Positions 26,055 to 36,016 of a stretch of DNA of 64,000 bases are shown here, one piece after another (position 1 is the stretch's first letter; the number at the start of each line of letters is the position of its first letter). Position numbers and translations under genes: made by a program. Under the pieces are notes generated by a model. That model searched no databases. It had not been told where the DNA came from and worked only from the letters and a program-made list of their open reading frames with translations. Origin of the DNA: Stenotrophomonas maltophilia (GTDB taxonomy: Bacteria; Pseudomonadota; Gammaproteobacteria; Xanthomonadales; Xanthomonadaceae); NCBI RefSeq assembly GCF_006974125.1, contig NZ_CP037858.1:4216001-4280000 (forward strand), read 5' to 3'.

Positions 26055-27193
26055 TGAAGACACTGTTGTTCCTGGCCATGTGCGCCTTCATCCTGGTGCG
26101 CATCTGTGTGCAGGCCTCGCGCCGGCCCAGCACCCGCCTGTACAGCATCGACGCGATCGTGCCGGCCTACAACGAAGCCCCGTGCCTTGAGCGCTCGCTG
26201 GCCAGCCTGCTGGAAAACCCGTACGTGGCGCGGGTGATCTGCGTCAATGATGGCTCCACCGACAACACGGCTCAAGTACTTGATGCGCTGCAGGCACGCT
26301 GGCCCGGGCGGCTGGTGGCCGTGCACCAGGCCAACACCGGCAAGGGCGGTGCACTGATGCACGGGCTGCAGCACGCGACCGCCGAGCAGGTGTTCCTGAC
26401 CGATGCAGATACCCATATCGATCCACGCAGCCATGGCCTGGGCCATCTGCTGGACGAGATCGAACGCGGCGCCGATGCAGTTGGCGGCGTTCCCTCTTCC
26501 AGCCTGCAGGGCGCCGGCTTCCTCCCCCATGTGCGCGCCAGCCTGAAACTGCCGATGATCGTTATCAAGCGCAGCTTCCAGCAATGGCTGGGCGGCGCAC
26601 CGTTCATCGTCTCCGGTTCGTGTGGCCTGTTCCGCACTTCGGTGCTGCGCAAGGTCGGGTTCTCCGATCGCACCCGCGTGGAAGACCTGGACATGTCCTG
26701 GTCGCTGGTTGCGCAGGGCTATCGGGTTCGCCAGAGCGTCCGCTGCGTGGTCTACCCGCAGGAATGCAACACGCTGGTCGAAGAGTGGCGGCGCTGGCGA
26801 CGCTGGATCGTCGGCTATGCGGTATGCATGCGCCTGCATCGCCGCCTGCTGCTGACCCGCTTCGGCCTTTTCAGCATCCTGCCGATGATGCTGCTCGCCC
26901 TGGCCGGCATCGTGCTGTCGCTGCAGGTATGGTTCGGTGCGGCCCGGCTGCACGGACCCGGTGGCCTTGCACTGTCGGTGATGCCGCTGTTCTGGATCGG
27001 CATCGTCATGCTGCTGGCAGTGATCAGCGCCATCCACCACCGGCGCGCGTGGCTGGTGCCCGCGGCGGCCTTCTCGATGCTGTATGTACTGCTCGCCTAT
27101 GCGATCTGGCTGCTGCACGGCCTCGCGGGACTGTTCACAGGTCGTGAGCCCGTGCGCGACAAACCGACGAGGTATCCGCATGTGGTGGAATGA
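26054..27193 (+). CDS. Membrane glycosyltransferase family 2 (YaiP-like)
   Basis: A 379-residue processive-type GT2 enzyme. One N-terminal membrane segment precedes the catalytic domain (DAIVPAYNEAPCLE, CVNDGSTDNTA, FLTDADTHID) and the Q/RxxRW-like acceptor site appears as EEWRRWRRWIVG; three further membrane segments follow between about residues 275 and 365. This is the layout of synthases that build beta-linked polysaccharide at the inner membrane. The ATG at 26054 overlaps the deacetylase stop by one base (TGATG). Sugar donor not known. Confidence 0.88.
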   Translation: MKTLLFLAMCAFILVRICVQASRRPSTRLYSIDAIVPAYNEAPCLERSLASLLENPYVARVICVNDGSTDNTAQVLDALQARWPGRLVAVHQANTGKGGALMHGLQHATAEQVFLTDADTHIDPRSHGLGHLLDEIERGADAVGGVPSSSLQGAGFLPHVRASLKLPMIVIKRSFQQWLGGAPFIVSGSCGLFRTSVLRKVGFSDRTRVEDLDMSWSLVAQGYRVRQSVRCVVYPQECNTLVEEWRRWRRWIVGYAVCMRLHRRLLLTRFGLFSILPMMLLALAGIVLSLQVWFGAARLHGPGGLALSVMPLFWIGIVMLLAVISAIHHRRAWLVPAAAFSMLYVLLAYAIWLLHGLAGLFTGREPVRDKPTRYPHVVE

Positions 27194-27785
27194 CCTCGCC
27201 GCCATGGCCGAGACGCTGTCGACACTGGCGCCCCACACTGATCCCAGCGCACGGGTCTCGCCACTGGCCACCCTGCGGGGCGCCGTACGGATCGGTGCCG
27301 GCAGTCGCATCTGCGACGGTGCCCATGTCCAGGGTCCGGTGTCGATCGGCCGCGACTGCCTGATCGGCAACAACGCGCTGCTGCGCGGCCCGCTGTGCAT
27401 CGGTGACGGCACGCGTATCGGGTTTGCCAGCGAACTGAAGAACGCGCGGTTGGGCAACCAGGTCAGCGTCGGTCCGCAATGCTTCATCGCCGACAGCCGT
27501 ATCGATGACCAGGTCTATCTCGGCGCCCTTGTGCGCACCAGCAACCACCGCCTCGATGGCGCCACGGTCAGCGTACACATCGAAGGCACCGCCATCGACA
27601 GCCAACGCGACAAGCTCGGTGCCTGGATCGGTGAAGGTGCCGCGCTGGGCGTCGGCGTGATCATCCTGCCCGGCCGCATCGTCGCGCCGGGGAGCCAGTT
27701 CGGCCCACGCATCACCGTGGAACGAAACCTGCCGCCCGGCCGCTATCGCCTGCTGCAGTCACTGCATTCCCAACCCCTGGAGTAA
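27180..27785 (+). CDS. Left-handed beta-helix (hexapeptide) acyl/nucleotidyl transferase-like protein
   Basis: A 201-residue protein with isoleucine-patch hexapeptide repeats from about residue 20 to the end (VSPLATLRGAVRIGAGSRI, CIGDGTRIGFASEL, GVGVIILPGRIVAPGS), as in GlmU C-terminal acetyltransferase domains. It has no N-terminal nucleotidyl domain. GAGG lies 8 nt before the ATG at 27180, which overlaps the end of the glycosyltransferase gene by 14 nt. In this operon it may O- or N-acetylate the sugar made by its neighbours; that is inference. Confidence 0.8.
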   Translation: MWWNDLAAMAETLSTLAPHTDPSARVSPLATLRGAVRIGAGSRICDGAHVQGPVSIGRDCLIGNNALLRGPLCIGDGTRIGFASELKNARLGNQVSVGPQCFIADSRIDDQVYLGALVRTSNHRLDGATVSVHIEGTAIDSQRDKLGAWIGEGAALGVGVIILPGRIVAPGSQFGPRITVERNLPPGRYRLLQSLHSQPLE

Positions 27786-27789
27786 CCCC

Positions 27790-28575
27790 ATGCGATTGAT
27801 CATCCGCGGCGCACTGCCGTGCGCCCTGCTGCTGGCTGTTTCCAGCGCCCACGCCGGCGTCGACCGTGTCACGGTGCAGCTGGACCATGCCGACTACAGC
27901 GATGGCTTCGGCAAGCGCGACGTACAGACCGTGGACGTGGCCGGCCGCAGTGGTGACAGCCGATGGCACCTGGGGTTGGCCCATGGCGAGCGTGACTACG
28001 GCAGCAGGCGATTCAGCGGCAACCGCGTACAGGGCTCGCTGCACCATCGCTGGAGCCCCCGCCTGTCCACCCGCACCGCCGTCACGGCATCCAACGATGA
28101 TCCAGTGTTCGTCAACCGCCAGGTGAACCAGGACATCCAGTGGAAAGTGACACCGCAGACCGTACTGAGCGTGGGCGGCAAATACGCCCAGTACCATGCC
28201 GGCGCCTATGTGAGCGGCTGGTCGGTGGGTGCCTCGCATTACTTCCCGCGCGTGACCACCTCACTGCGCCACGAACGGCACCGCCAGTCCAATGGACCGG
28301 ATGGGCATGGCACCACACTGTCGCTGCGGCTGAAGGATGGGCAAGGCCGTGGCTCGACCCAACTGTGGCTGGGCAGCGGCACGGCCGGCTACACCGCCGA
28401 GTCCGATCCGCTGCTGCTGCGCGAGCACGACGCACGGCGTGCCTTCCTGCGCCGCAGCCAGCCATTGGGTGAACACCTGGTGCTGGACGTGGGTATCGGC
28501 AAGACCTGGCACAAGACGCGCCTGGACAGCTTCCAGAGCATGCAGTCGCACCTGGGCCTGGGCTACCACTGGTAA
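27790..28575 (+). CDS. YaiO-family outer membrane beta-barrel protein
   Basis: A 261-residue exported protein with a cleavable signal peptide (ending SSAHAG) followed by a run of amphipathic strands of YaiO type, closing with a terminal aromatic residue (LGLGYHW), as outer membrane barrels do. Strands such as VQLDHADYSDGF, DSRWHLGLAHGERDYG and STQLWLGSGTAGY support this. It is the last gene of the deacetylase/GT2/hexapeptide operon, 4 nt behind the preceding stop, and could be the export pore of the polysaccharide. Confidence 0.85.
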   Translation: MRLIIRGALPCALLLAVSSAHAGVDRVTVQLDHADYSDGFGKRDVQTVDVAGRSGDSRWHLGLAHGERDYGSRRFSGNRVQGSLHHRWSPRLSTRTAVTASNDDPVFVNRQVNQDIQWKVTPQTVLSVGGKYAQYHAGAYVSGWSVGASHYFPRVTTSLRHERHRQSNGPDGHGTTLSLRLKDGQGRGSTQLWLGSGTAGYTAESDPLLLREHDARRAFLRRSQPLGEHLVLDVGIGKTWHKTRLDSFQSMQSHLGLGYHW

Positions 28576-28627
28576 GCCTGTGGTCGATCGGCGGCATGCA
28601 TTGCCGCCGATCTTCAATCCGCTGGGG

Positions 28628-30283
28628 TCAGCGCCACCACGCGCGTGCCAGTGCCACCACGCCGACCGCACCGGACAGCCAGCTCCACATCGGCAGGTCG
28701 CCCCAGTACCAGCCCGGCGGCTGCACCACGTACATCAATGCAGCGATGGCGAGCAGGCCGACACCGGTGATCGCCCCCACGGCGCGCTTCTGCAGGCGCT
28801 GCAGGCTGGCGTCGAGCGCAACCAGATCGCGCGACCGCATTGCCAACTCGTGTCGGCCTTCCACCTGCTGGGTCAGCCAGGCATGTACCAGGCGCGGCAT
28901 GTCCGGCGCGTGGGTCATGATTTCCGGCAGGCGCTTGCCGATCTCGCGTACCACCCGGCGCGGGCTGTAGCGCTCGCGCAGGATCTTCGCCAGCACCGGC
29001 TTGGCCACCGCCCAGATGTCGATCTGCGGATCCAGCTGGCGGCCGACGCCTTCGATGTTCAGCAGGGTCTTCTGCAGCAGGATCAGCTGCGGCTGCAGGG
29101 TCAGCTGGTAACGCTGCGCCACGCGGAACAGCTTCATCAGCACTTCGGCCAGCGAGATCTGCGACAGCGGACGTGTGAAGTACGGCTCGCATACCGAACG
29201 CACGGCCGCTTCCAGATCGTCGATGCGTACGTGGTCCGGCATCCAGCGTGCCTGCACGTGCAGTTCGGCGATGCGGCGGTAATCGCGGTTGAAGATGGCC
29301 ATGAAGTTCTCGGCCAGGTAGTACTGATCTTCCTGCGAGAGCTGGCCCATGATGCCGAAGTCCAGCGCGATGAATCGCGGGTTGGCACGGCGCGCCGGAT
29401 CGGTATCGACCCAGATGTTGCCAGCGTGCGCATCGGCGTGGAAGAAGTTGTCGCGGAACACCTGGGTGTAGAACACCCGCACGCCCTTGGCGGCCAGCGC
29501 CTTGCGGTCGATGCCGGCCTTGTCCAGCGCCTCGATGTCGTCGGACGGAATACCCCACACGCGCTCCAGGGTCAGCGCGCGCTCTGCGGTGTGGCTCCAG
29601 ATCACTTCCGGCACGTACAGGTCGTCGGAATTTTCCCAGAAGCGGCGCAGCACGCTGGCATTGGCGCCTTCGCGCTGCAGGTCCAGCTCGGCGGCCAGGG
29701 TGTTCTCGACCTCGGCCACCACTTCGCGCGGGCGGATCTTGTCGGCGCGTGGGTGGGTGCGCTCGACCAGCGCCGCCAGCGAGTTGAGCAGGGCGATGTC
29801 AGCGTCGATCTGCTTCTCGATGCCCGGGCGCAGCACCTTGACCACCACCTGGCGGCCATCTGCCAGGGTGGCCGCGTGCACCTGCGCGATCGAGGCCGAA
29901 GCCAGCGGTTCGGTATCGAAGCTGGCGAAGGCCTCGCTCACCGGCAGTCCGAGCGCGTCCTCGACGATGCGACGCGCGGTCTCGCCATCGAACGGCTTGA
30001 CCCGGTCCTGCAGCAGGGTCAGTTCATTGGCCACGTCCGGCGGTACCAGGTCGCGGCGGGTGGACAGGATCTGGCCGAACTTGACGAAGATCGGGCCGAG
30101 GTCCTGCAGCGCCAGACGCAGGCGGGCGCCGCGCGACTGCGAAGCAATGCTGGCCGAGGCGCGCGGCACGAAGGGCTTGGCCAGGCGCAGCCAGCGCTCG
30201 GCCGGCGTGCCCTGCAGCAGGTCGTCGAGACGATAACGCAGGATCACCCGGCCAATGCGGCTGGCCCGCAGCACGGCCTTCAT
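28628..30283 (-). CDS. ubiB: Ubiquinone biosynthesis protein UbiB (ABC1 kinase family)
   Basis: A 551-residue UbiB/Coq8-like ATPase. It has the family KxGQ motif ([11 protein letters not shown]), the A-rich loop ([11 protein letters not shown]), VVKVLRPG with the invariant Lys, DLQREGANA, and the [10 protein letters not shown] and DFGIMG catalytic blocks; two C-terminal membrane helices ([18 protein letters not shown] and [16 protein letters not shown]) anchor it. It assists ubiquinone synthesis, probably by lipid extraction. It overlaps ubiJ by 4 nt (ATGA), and ubiE is not in the window. Confidence 0.95.
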   Translation of the reverse strand: MKAVLRASRIGRVILRYRLDDLLQGTPAERWLRLAKPFVPRASASIASQSRGARLRLALQDLGPIFVKFGQILSTRRDLVPPDVANELTLLQDRVKPFDGETARRIVEDALGLPVSEAFASFDTEPLASASIAQVHAATLADGRQVVVKVLRPGIEKQIDADIALLNSLAALVERTHPRADKIRPREVVAEVENTLAAELDLQREGANASVLRRFWENSDDLYVPEVIWSHTAERALTLERVWGIPSDDIEALDKAGIDRKALAAKGVRVFYTQVFRDNFFHADAHAGNIWVDTDPARRANPRFIALDFGIMGQLSQEDQYYLAENFMAIFNRDYRRIAELHVQARWMPDHVRIDDLEAAVRSVCEPYFTRPLSQISLAEVLMKLFRVAQRYQLTLQPQLILLQKTLLNIEGVGRQLDPQIDIWAVAKPVLAKILRERYSPRRVVREIGKRLPEIMTHAPDMPRLVHAWLTQQVEGRHELAMRSRDLVALDASLQRLQKRAVGAITGVGLLAIAALMYVVQPPGWYWGDLPMWSWLSGAVGVVALARAWWR

Positions 30284-30915
30284 GCGGCACCCCGCAGGCG
30301 CTGCACGCGTGCACCCAGGCGCTCGACGTCGTCGCGCAGCACGTCCACATCATCGTGGAAGGCATCCAGTTCAGCGCGCGGCACTACGTCGCGCGATTCT
30401 TCGGTGATGAACTCGGCGGCGCTGTGGGCCAGGTCGATCGCACCCTGGCGTGCATGCTGCAGGGCGCTGCGCAGGGTGTTGGCCACCTGCACGCCCAGTA
30501 CTTCGCCGAACACGCTGACGAAGGGCTGCTGCCAGTCCGGGTCGAAGCCCTTGGCCAGCTGCTGCAGGCGGCGCGCCAGTTCGGCGTCGCCGGCCACGCG
30601 CACGCGGCCCTTGCCGCTGTTGTCGCCGCGTCGTGCGTTGGCCAGCAGCGGCAGCTGCGCCAGCACGCCGGCCAGGCTGCTGCGCACGGCCAGGTCGGCT
30701 TCCTGCGCGTCCACAGGGCCGACCCGCAGCTGGTCGCCGTCGACGCTGATGCGCATCGCCAGCGAAGGCGCTTCCAGGGTCAGGTCGATATGCCGGCCGT
30801 CGAGGCTGGCCAGTGCATGGCGGGTATCCGGATCCAGCGCCAGTGCGCGGTTCAGGGCGATCTGCAGGGCGCGGCCAGCGACCGGCTTGAGGGACTTGAG
30901 CAGGGAGAGAGCCAT
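30280..30915 (-). CDS. ubiJ: Ubiquinone biosynthesis accessory factor UbiJ (SCP2 domain)
   Basis: A 211-residue UbiJ homologue. Residues ~20-110 form an SCP2 lipid-binding domain ([24 protein letters not shown] in pattern), followed by a helical region and a C-terminal coiled coil ([26 protein letters not shown]), as in E. coli UbiJ (201 residues). It acts as the scaffold of the soluble Ubi complex. It starts the ubiJ-ubiB unit, whose promoter would lie in the repeat-rich gap to its right. Confidence 0.92.
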   Translation of the reverse strand: MALSLLKSLKPVAGRALQIALNRALALDPDTRHALASLDGRHIDLTLEAPSLAMRISVDGDQLRVGPVDAQEADLAVRSSLAGVLAQLPLLANARRGDNSGKGRVRVAGDAELARRLQQLAKGFDPDWQQPFVSVFGEVLGVQVANTLRSALQHARQGAIDLAHSAAEFITEESRDVVPRAELDAFHDDVDVLRDDVERLGARVQRLRGAA

Positions 30916-30949
30916 GTGCGCATTCTACCTGCGTGGGTGGGGGGCTTGG

Positions 30950-31193
30950 GCCGGGCTGCCGCCCGGCACCCGCAGACGCAACGGCAACGGCCAAAGCAAC
31001 AGCGGGCATTCCGTGGGTTGGCGGGATGGGTCCGGTTGCGGGGGACGCCGTAAACCCGTCCGTGGGGGCTTGGCCGCGGCATCCATGCCGCGGACACCCC
31101 CGCAACCGGCCCCACCCCGCCTTCGACAGATTTCCGCGCTGTTGGTGGGTGTCGACCTTGGTCGACACAGTAGATCCACGCCATGCGTGGATG
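30950..31193. repeat. Composite four-palindrome repeat, copy 3
   Basis: Palindromes at 30950-30967 (GCCGGGC-TGCC-GCCCGGC), 31020-31044 with 31097-31121 (long hairpin, two mismatches to the arms of copies 1 and 2), 31150-31167 (TGTCGACCTTGGTCGACA) and 31170-31193 (GTAGATCCACGCC... unit). It fills most of the 365-nt divergent gap between ubiJ and ddl. Confidence 0.85.
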
Positions 31194-31280
31194 GATTTCT
31201 GGTTCATCTGTGCCTCACATGAGCGGCGATGGAAGGTTCATGCTGTACGGCCACGCAACGCACAGGACATCGCATCCCCC

Positions 31281-32366
31281 ATGGCACGGACCCGGGTCGG
31301 CATCATCTTCGGGGGCAAGTCCTCCGAGCACGAAGTTTCGCTGCAGTCGGCGAAGAACATCCTCGATGCGCTTGATCGCGAGCGCTTCGAGCCGGTGCTG
31401 GTCGGTATCGACAAGCAGGGCCAGTGGCATCTGAGCCAGCCGGATACCTTCCTGATCAATGCCGATGATCCGTCGCGCATCGCGCTGCATCGGTCCGGCA
31501 CGTCGCTGGCGGTGCACCCGGGTGTGGAACACGGGCAGCTGCAGCCGTGCGATGCGGCCAGCGCGCTCGGCCAGATCGACGTGGTGTTGCCGATCGTGCA
31601 CGGGCCACTCGGCGAAGACGGTGCGCTGCAGGGGCTGCTGCGCATGGCCAACCTGCCCTTCGTCGGTTCGCCGGTACTGGGCTCGGCAGTGGCGATGGAC
31701 AAGGACGTGACCAAGCGCCTGCTGCGCGACGCCGGCCTGCAGGTCGCGCCGTGGCTGTGCATCCGTCGCCATCAGGTCGCGGAGGTCGATGCCAATGCGG
31801 TGATCGCGCAGCTCGGCCTGCCGCTGTTCGTGAAACCGGCCAACCAGGGTTCGTCGGTGGGCGTGAGCAAGGTCAAGGATGCGGCGGGCTTCACCGAGGC
31901 ACTGGCATTGGCTCTGCGCTACGACCACAAGGTGCTGGTGGAATCGGCGGTGGTCGGCCGCGAGATCGAGTGCGCGGTGCTGGGCAACGAACATCCGCAG
32001 GCCAGCCTGTGCGGCGAGGTGGTGGTGCACGACGAGTTCTACGCCTACGACACCAAGTACATCAACGAGGATGGCGCCGAGGTGGTGGTGCCGGCGGATA
32101 TCGATGCTGCAACCCAGGCGCGCGTCCAGCAGATCGCGCTGCGGGCCTACCAGGCGCTGGAGTGTGCGGGCATGGCCCGCGTGGATGTGTTCCTCACCGC
32201 AGACGGCGAGATCGTCATCAACGAGGTCAACACGCTGCCGGGCTTCACCCGCATCAGCATGTACCCGAAGCTGTGGGGCGCCAGCGGTGTGGACTACACC
32301 ACGCTGATCACGCGGTTGATCGAGCTGGCGCTGGAGCGCCATGCTGCGGACCAGGCGCTGCTGTAA
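31281..32366 (+). CDS. ddl: D-alanine--D-alanine ligase
   Basis: A 361-residue ATP-grasp ligase, the length of E. coli DdlA (364). Motifs: [19 protein letters not shown] at the N terminus, [35 protein letters not shown], the YDTKYIN omega loop and [18 protein letters not shown]. It joins two D-Ala residues for peptidoglycan. ATG at 31281 is the conserved start; the frame stays open upstream through the composite repeat, which is not family-like. It is isolated from the mur cluster, so this may be a second ddl copy besides the ddlB of the mur-fts cluster. Confidence 0.94.
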   Translation: MARTRVGIIFGGKSSEHEVSLQSAKNILDALDRERFEPVLVGIDKQGQWHLSQPDTFLINADDPSRIALHRSGTSLAVHPGVEHGQLQPCDAASALGQIDVVLPIVHGPLGEDGALQGLLRMANLPFVGSPVLGSAVAMDKDVTKRLLRDAGLQVAPWLCIRRHQVAEVDANAVIAQLGLPLFVKPANQGSSVGVSKVKDAAGFTEALALALRYDHKVLVESAVVGREIECAVLGNEHPQASLCGEVVVHDEFYAYDTKYINEDGAEVVVPADIDAATQARVQQIALRAYQALECAGMARVDVFLTADGEIVINEVNTLPGFTRISMYPKLWGASGVDYTTLITRLIELALERHAADQALL

Positions 32367-32367
32367 C

Positions 32368-32483
32368 GTCGAGCCATGCTCGCCTCATGAGAAGCAGCCG
32401 AGCATGGCTCGGCTCTACAGAAGACGTGCCGACCAACGGTCGGCACCCACCGGGAAGCGGCGTACCGGTCGGTGACCGGCACG
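32368..32483. repeat. Cluster of three GTAG-type and related palindromes
   Basis: GAGCCATGCTCG with partner CGAGCATGGCTC...CTAC (32371-32417), GTGCCGACC..GGTCGGCAC with CCACC end (32426-32451), and GTACCGGTCGGTGACCGGCAC (32462-32482). They lie between the convergent ddl and DUF1328 genes. Confidence 0.65.
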
Positions 32484-32494
32484 TCCTGCAGGTT

Positions 32495-32650
32495 CTATCC
32501 GCGCTTGCGGAACATCGAGATAACCGCCAGCACCAGGAAGATCACGAACAGGATCCAGGCGATGTTGCTGGCGGCACCGGCGATGCCGGAGAAGCCGAGC
32601 ACGGCGGCGATGATGGCGATGACGAAAAAGATGACGGCGTAATGCAGCAT
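32495..32650 (-). CDS. DUF1328 small membrane protein (YtjA-like)
   Basis: A 51-residue protein with two hydrophobic segments ([21 protein letters not shown] and [16 protein letters not shown]) and a basic tail. This is the YtjA/DUF1328 pattern, often found as a single small gene with stress-linked expression. GAGGAG sits 5 nt upstream of the ATG at 32650. The function is unknown. Confidence 0.88.
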   Translation of the reverse strand: MLHYAVIFFVIAIIAAVLGFSGIAGAASNIAWILFVIFLVLAVISMFRKRG

Positions 32651-32732
32651 GGCGCTCCTCGCAGATGTCCGGGCCGTTGGATGGCGTGGGTCCATCCTCC
32701 CGATCTGGCGGTGTGCAACCAGTGATGGCGAC

Positions 32733-33725
32733 CTATGCGGCAGATGAAGCCTTCAGCCTGCGCAGCCCTTCCTCGATGCTGACCTGCGGCACGTAGCCGA
32801 AGTCGCGGCGCGCCGGTTCCATGCTGTACCAGTGCGGCGTGCACAGCTGCTCGGCCAGGAAGCGGGTCAACGGCGGTTCGCCGCGCAGGCGCAGCAACGG
32901 CCACAGCCGCTCGCAGATGGCGCCAATGCGATAAGCGGTCTTGAAGCTGATCGCCTTGTCCACCGTCGGTGCACCCACAGCGGCCAGCAGCTTGTTGACC
33001 AGCTCGCGCATCGGCAGCGGTTCGCCGTTGGAAATGAAGTAGGCCTTGCCTGCACATGCAGCGCCCGGCGCCAATGCCTCGAAGGCGAGGAAGTGGGCGA
33101 GCGCGGCGTTGTCGATGTAGGTGGTATCGACCTTGTTGTTGCCATCGCCCACCAGGCGCAGGCGGCCCTGCCGCGCACGTTCGGCCAGGCGCGGCACCAG
33201 CTGCTGGTCGCCCGGGCCCCAGATCAGGCGCGGGCGCAGCGCCACCGTCGCCAACGAGGCGTCATTGGCCGCCAGCACACGCTGTTCGGCAATCGCCTTG
33301 GTCGCCGCATACGGCGCCTGGAAGTCCTCGCCGTAAGGCACTTCGTCGGCGCCGAGGCCTTCCACCGGGTGGGTGGCACGGTGCGTCACGCTGGGCGTGG
33401 AGGTGTAGACCAGCCGGCTGATGCCGTGCGCGCGGCATGCGGCGATCACGTTGTCAGTGCCGACCACGTTGGCCTGGTGGTAGCTGTCATAGCTGCCCCA
33501 GGCGCCAGCCTTGGCGCCGTTGTGGAACACCGCGTCGACGCCGGCCACCGCGTGCAGCACCGCCTGCGCATCGGCCAGGTCGCCGCGGATCTGGCCCACA
33601 CCCATCGCCTGCAGTTCCGGGTAGTGGCTGCGGTTGAACGCCAGCACCTGGTGGCCACGTTCGACCAGCCCGCGGCACAGCGCCTGGCCGAGGAAACCAC
33701 CACCACCGGTGACCAGGATCTTCAT
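32733..33725 (-). CDS. oleD: OleD: NAD(P)-dependent 2-alkyl-3-ketoacid reductase of olefin synthesis
   Basis: A 330-residue extended short-chain dehydrogenase/epimerase. Rossmann motif [15 protein letters not shown] at the N terminus, TSTPSV, catalytic YxxxK in [12 protein letters not shown], and the sterol-dehydrogenase-like C-terminal part. In OleABCD it reduces the beta-ketoacid made by OleA to a beta-hydroxy acid. It overlaps oleC by 4 nt. The rest of the pathway lies to its right, so the assignment is firm from context. Confidence 0.92.
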   Translation of the reverse strand: MKILVTGGGGFLGQALCRGLVERGHQVLAFNRSHYPELQAMGVGQIRGDLADAQAVLHAVAGVDAVFHNGAKAGAWGSYDSYHQANVVGTDNVIAACRAHGISRLVYTSTPSVTHRATHPVEGLGADEVPYGEDFQAPYAATKAIAEQRVLAANDASLATVALRPRLIWGPGDQQLVPRLAERARQGRLRLVGDGNNKVDTTYIDNAALAHFLAFEALAPGAACAGKAYFISNGEPLPMRELVNKLLAAVGAPTVDKAISFKTAYRIGAICERLWPLLRLRGEPPLTRFLAEQLCTPHWYSMEPARRDFGYVPQVSIEEGLRRLKASSAA

Positions 33726-35380
33726 GCGCGCTTCTCCAGTTCGGCGCTGGCCCAGACGGCGAGCTTCTCGCGGCCGATCTTGGCGTTGTGACGGATATCG
33801 ACGGGGAAGGCCGGATGCACCAGGAAGTGCTGCAGGCCGGCCTCAGGCGTGCGCGCTGCGGCATGCGCACGCAGCGCTTCCTGCAGTGCCGGGCTGTCGG
33901 ACTGGCCGCGCAGCAGTTCCACGCACAGCACCGGCACCTGCGCACCGGCCACGCCAACGCCGACCAGCGCGGTGCGCGCCACGCCTGCCACGGTGTTGAA
34001 CACCGGCTCGACCTGTTCGGTGTACAGCGGCCCGCGCGCGGTCTCCACGCGCTGCGTCTTGCGGCCGCAGAACCACAGGCGGCCCTGCGCATCGAAGTAA
34101 CCGACGTCGCCCATGCGATGGACCACGCGCGTGCTGCCATCGGCCAGCGTCTCGCTGATCTTCGCCGCCGCGGTGGCCTGCGGGCGGTTGAAGTAGCTGT
34201 CAGTGGCGGTTGGTCCGGCCACGGTGATCTCGCCCACCTCGCCGGTAGCCAGCACGCGCGCCTGCGACCAGTCCGGCAGCGGTGCGTCATCGATGGCGAT
34301 GATGCGCACCTCGTTCGGCGCCACGACGCTGCCCACGCAGGTACCGGCACCGGCCTCGGTGGCGGCGCGCGTGCGTTCCAGCTCGCGGCCTTCGACCACC
34401 GCCACCGGCAGGCACTCGGTGGCGCCATATGGCGTCCAGAACTGCGCATCGGCGGGCAACAGGCTACGGATGGTGGCGACCACGTCCGGCGGCACCGGTG
34501 CCCCCGCCGAGGTCACCCGGGTCACCGTCGGCAGCGGACGGCCATGCTTCGCCAGCACCCGCATCAATGCCGGAGAACCGAACAGCTGGGTCACACCGAA
34601 ACGCTGGATGGCGTCGTGCAGGCGCGCCGGGTCGGCCTGCGCCGGCCGGGTCGGGTCCATGTCCGGGATGACCGAGGTCAGGCCCAGCGCAGGATCGAAC
34701 AGGGCGAACGGCGGGAAGGTCGGCAGGTCCACCCCGCCCGCTTCCATGCCGAAGGCGCTGCCCAGCAGCTGGATCTGGCCGACGAAGTGGCGATGGCGGT
34801 AGACCACGCCCTTCGGCACGCCGGTGGAGCCGCTGGTGAACAGGATCGCGGCCATGTCCTCGCCGTCAGTGGCCGCCAGCATCGGCCCGCCGCTGGCGCC
34901 GGCGCGCTCCAGCGCGGCCAGCGTGGTCCCGCCCCAGCCGAGGCGGCGGCCGACGGTCACCAGGCGGGTCGCCGACGGTGCCCAGCGCAGCACCAGCCGC
35001 GCCACATGCGCCAGAGGAATGCCGATGAAGGCCTCCGGCTGCGCCTCGTCCAGGCACTGCTTCAGCGCGCGCCTGTCGATGCCCGGGTCGACCAGCACCG
35101 GCACCGCGCCCAGCTTGAACAGGGCAAACATCAGCAGGAAGAAGTCCGGCGACGGCCGTACCATCACCACCGTGCGCACCCCACGGCCGATCCCGTAGCC
35201 GGCCAGGCCGGCCGCCATGGCATCGCTGCGGGCGTCCAGCTGGCGGTAATCCAGGGTCACGTCGTAGGCGGCCATGCCGTTGCCGGCGCCACGGCGGCCA
35301 GGGCAGCGGATGGCGATCTGATCAGGCCGTTCACGCGCCAGTTCAGGCAAGCGGGCGGCAATATTGCAGGGTCGGTTCAT
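33722..35380 (-). CDS. oleC: OleC: olefin beta-lactone synthetase
   Basis: A 552-residue ANL-superfamily adenylating enzyme. Motifs: [20 protein letters not shown] (P-loop), ATPxG-like [12 protein letters not shown] and [17 protein letters not shown]. It activates the beta-hydroxy acid from OleD and closes a beta-lactone. The ATG at 35380 follows from the family start [12 protein letters not shown]. It is between oleD (overlapping by 4 nt) and a YkgJ-like gene on the other strand, which separates it from oleB. Confidence 0.93.
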   Translation of the reverse strand: MNRPCNIAARLPELARERPDQIAIRCPGRRGAGNGMAAYDVTLDYRQLDARSDAMAAGLAGYGIGRGVRTVVMVRPSPDFFLLMFALFKLGAVPVLVDPGIDRRALKQCLDEAQPEAFIGIPLAHVARLVLRWAPSATRLVTVGRRLGWGGTTLAALERAGASGGPMLAATDGEDMAAILFTSGSTGVPKGVVYRHRHFVGQIQLLGSAFGMEAGGVDLPTFPPFALFDPALGLTSVIPDMDPTRPAQADPARLHDAIQRFGVTQLFGSPALMRVLAKHGRPLPTVTRVTSAGAPVPPDVVATIRSLLPADAQFWTPYGATECLPVAVVEGRELERTRAATEAGAGTCVGSVVAPNEVRIIAIDDAPLPDWSQARVLATGEVGEITVAGPTATDSYFNRPQATAAAKISETLADGSTRVVHRMGDVGYFDAQGRLWFCGRKTQRVETARGPLYTEQVEPVFNTVAGVARTALVGVGVAGAQVPVLCVELLRGQSDSPALQEALRAHAAARTPEAGLQHFLVHPAFPVDIRHNAKIGREKLAVWASAELEKRA

Positions 35381-35484
35381 CCGTTCATTGTCGCCGCTTA
35401 CGGAATTTCTTGCGCGGCGGCCCACTTCGTGGAAAATCCGCACCCTCGTTCCTGATTCCGACTGCCGCCCGAGGCGGCTTGCCC

Positions 35485-35916
35485 ATGCAACATCCCTGCA
35501 TGACCTGCGGCGCCTGCTGCACCCAGTACCGCGTGGCCTTCCACTGGATGGAATCGGACGAGGTCACCCCCGGCGGTGTGCCGCACCAGCTGACCGAGGT
35601 TCTCGACCCGCATCGCCTGTGCATGCGCGGCACCCACTCCAAACCGGTGCGCTGCGTGGCGCTGGATGCGCAGATCGGCGTGTATTCACGCTGCACCATC
35701 CACCCCAACCGCCCCAGCGTGTGCCGCGAGGTGGATGCATCGTGGGAGTACGGCAAGGCCAGCCCGCAGTGCGACAAGGCGCGCATCGCCTATGGCCTGG
35801 ATCCGTTGACGCTGGCCGACTGGCGCTGGCGCGACGCGGCCGACAACGACGACGACCATCCGGACGACAACGGCAACAGCCCGTCCTCGCCGCCGCAGGC
35901 GCCGGTCGCCGCGTAG
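35485..35916 (+). CDS. YkgJ-family cysteine cluster protein
   Basis: A 143-residue protein with the CxxCGACC cluster (CMTCGACCTQYRVAF), then a Cys-rich C-terminal part including RCTIHPNRPSVCREVDASWEYG and a final Cys in PQCDKAR. This is the metal-chelating YkgJ/DUF-type pattern, predicted to hold Zn or Fe-S. The Asp-rich tail (DNDDDHPDDN) is an unusual addition. It is transcribed opposite to oleC and oleB and sits exactly between them. No functional link to olefin synthesis is proven. Confidence 0.85.
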   Translation: MQHPCMTCGACCTQYRVAFHWMESDEVTPGGVPHQLTEVLDPHRLCMRGTHSKPVRCVALDAQIGVYSRCTIHPNRPSVCREVDASWEYGKASPQCDKARIAYGLDPLTLADWRWRDAADNDDDHPDDNGNSPSSPPQAPVAA

Positions 35917-35917
35917 C

Positions 35918-35995
35918 GGCAGTGCCGGCCGCTGGCCGGCAACCTCTTGAACCCGGCGCACATTGCGCCCTTGCCGGCCAGCGGCCGGCACTACC
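35918..35995. repeat. SMAG palindrome pair between convergent genes
   Basis: Units at 35918-35941 and 35972-35995 face each other between the YkgJ-like stop and the oleB stop. As at 23740, a SMAG pair fills a convergent gap. Confidence 0.85.
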
Positions 35996-36016
35996 GGGAT
36001 CCGCCCCGGGAACCGA

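Noticed and set aside
28337..31222. Long plus-strand open frame across ubiB, ubiJ and a repeat
   Set aside because: It runs through two well-defined minus-strand genes and a palindromic repeat, so it is not coding.
30933..31280. N-terminal extension of ddl through the repeat region
   Set aside because: The extension is encoded by palindromic repeat DNA and is absent from the ligase family; the ATG at 31281 gives the normal start.
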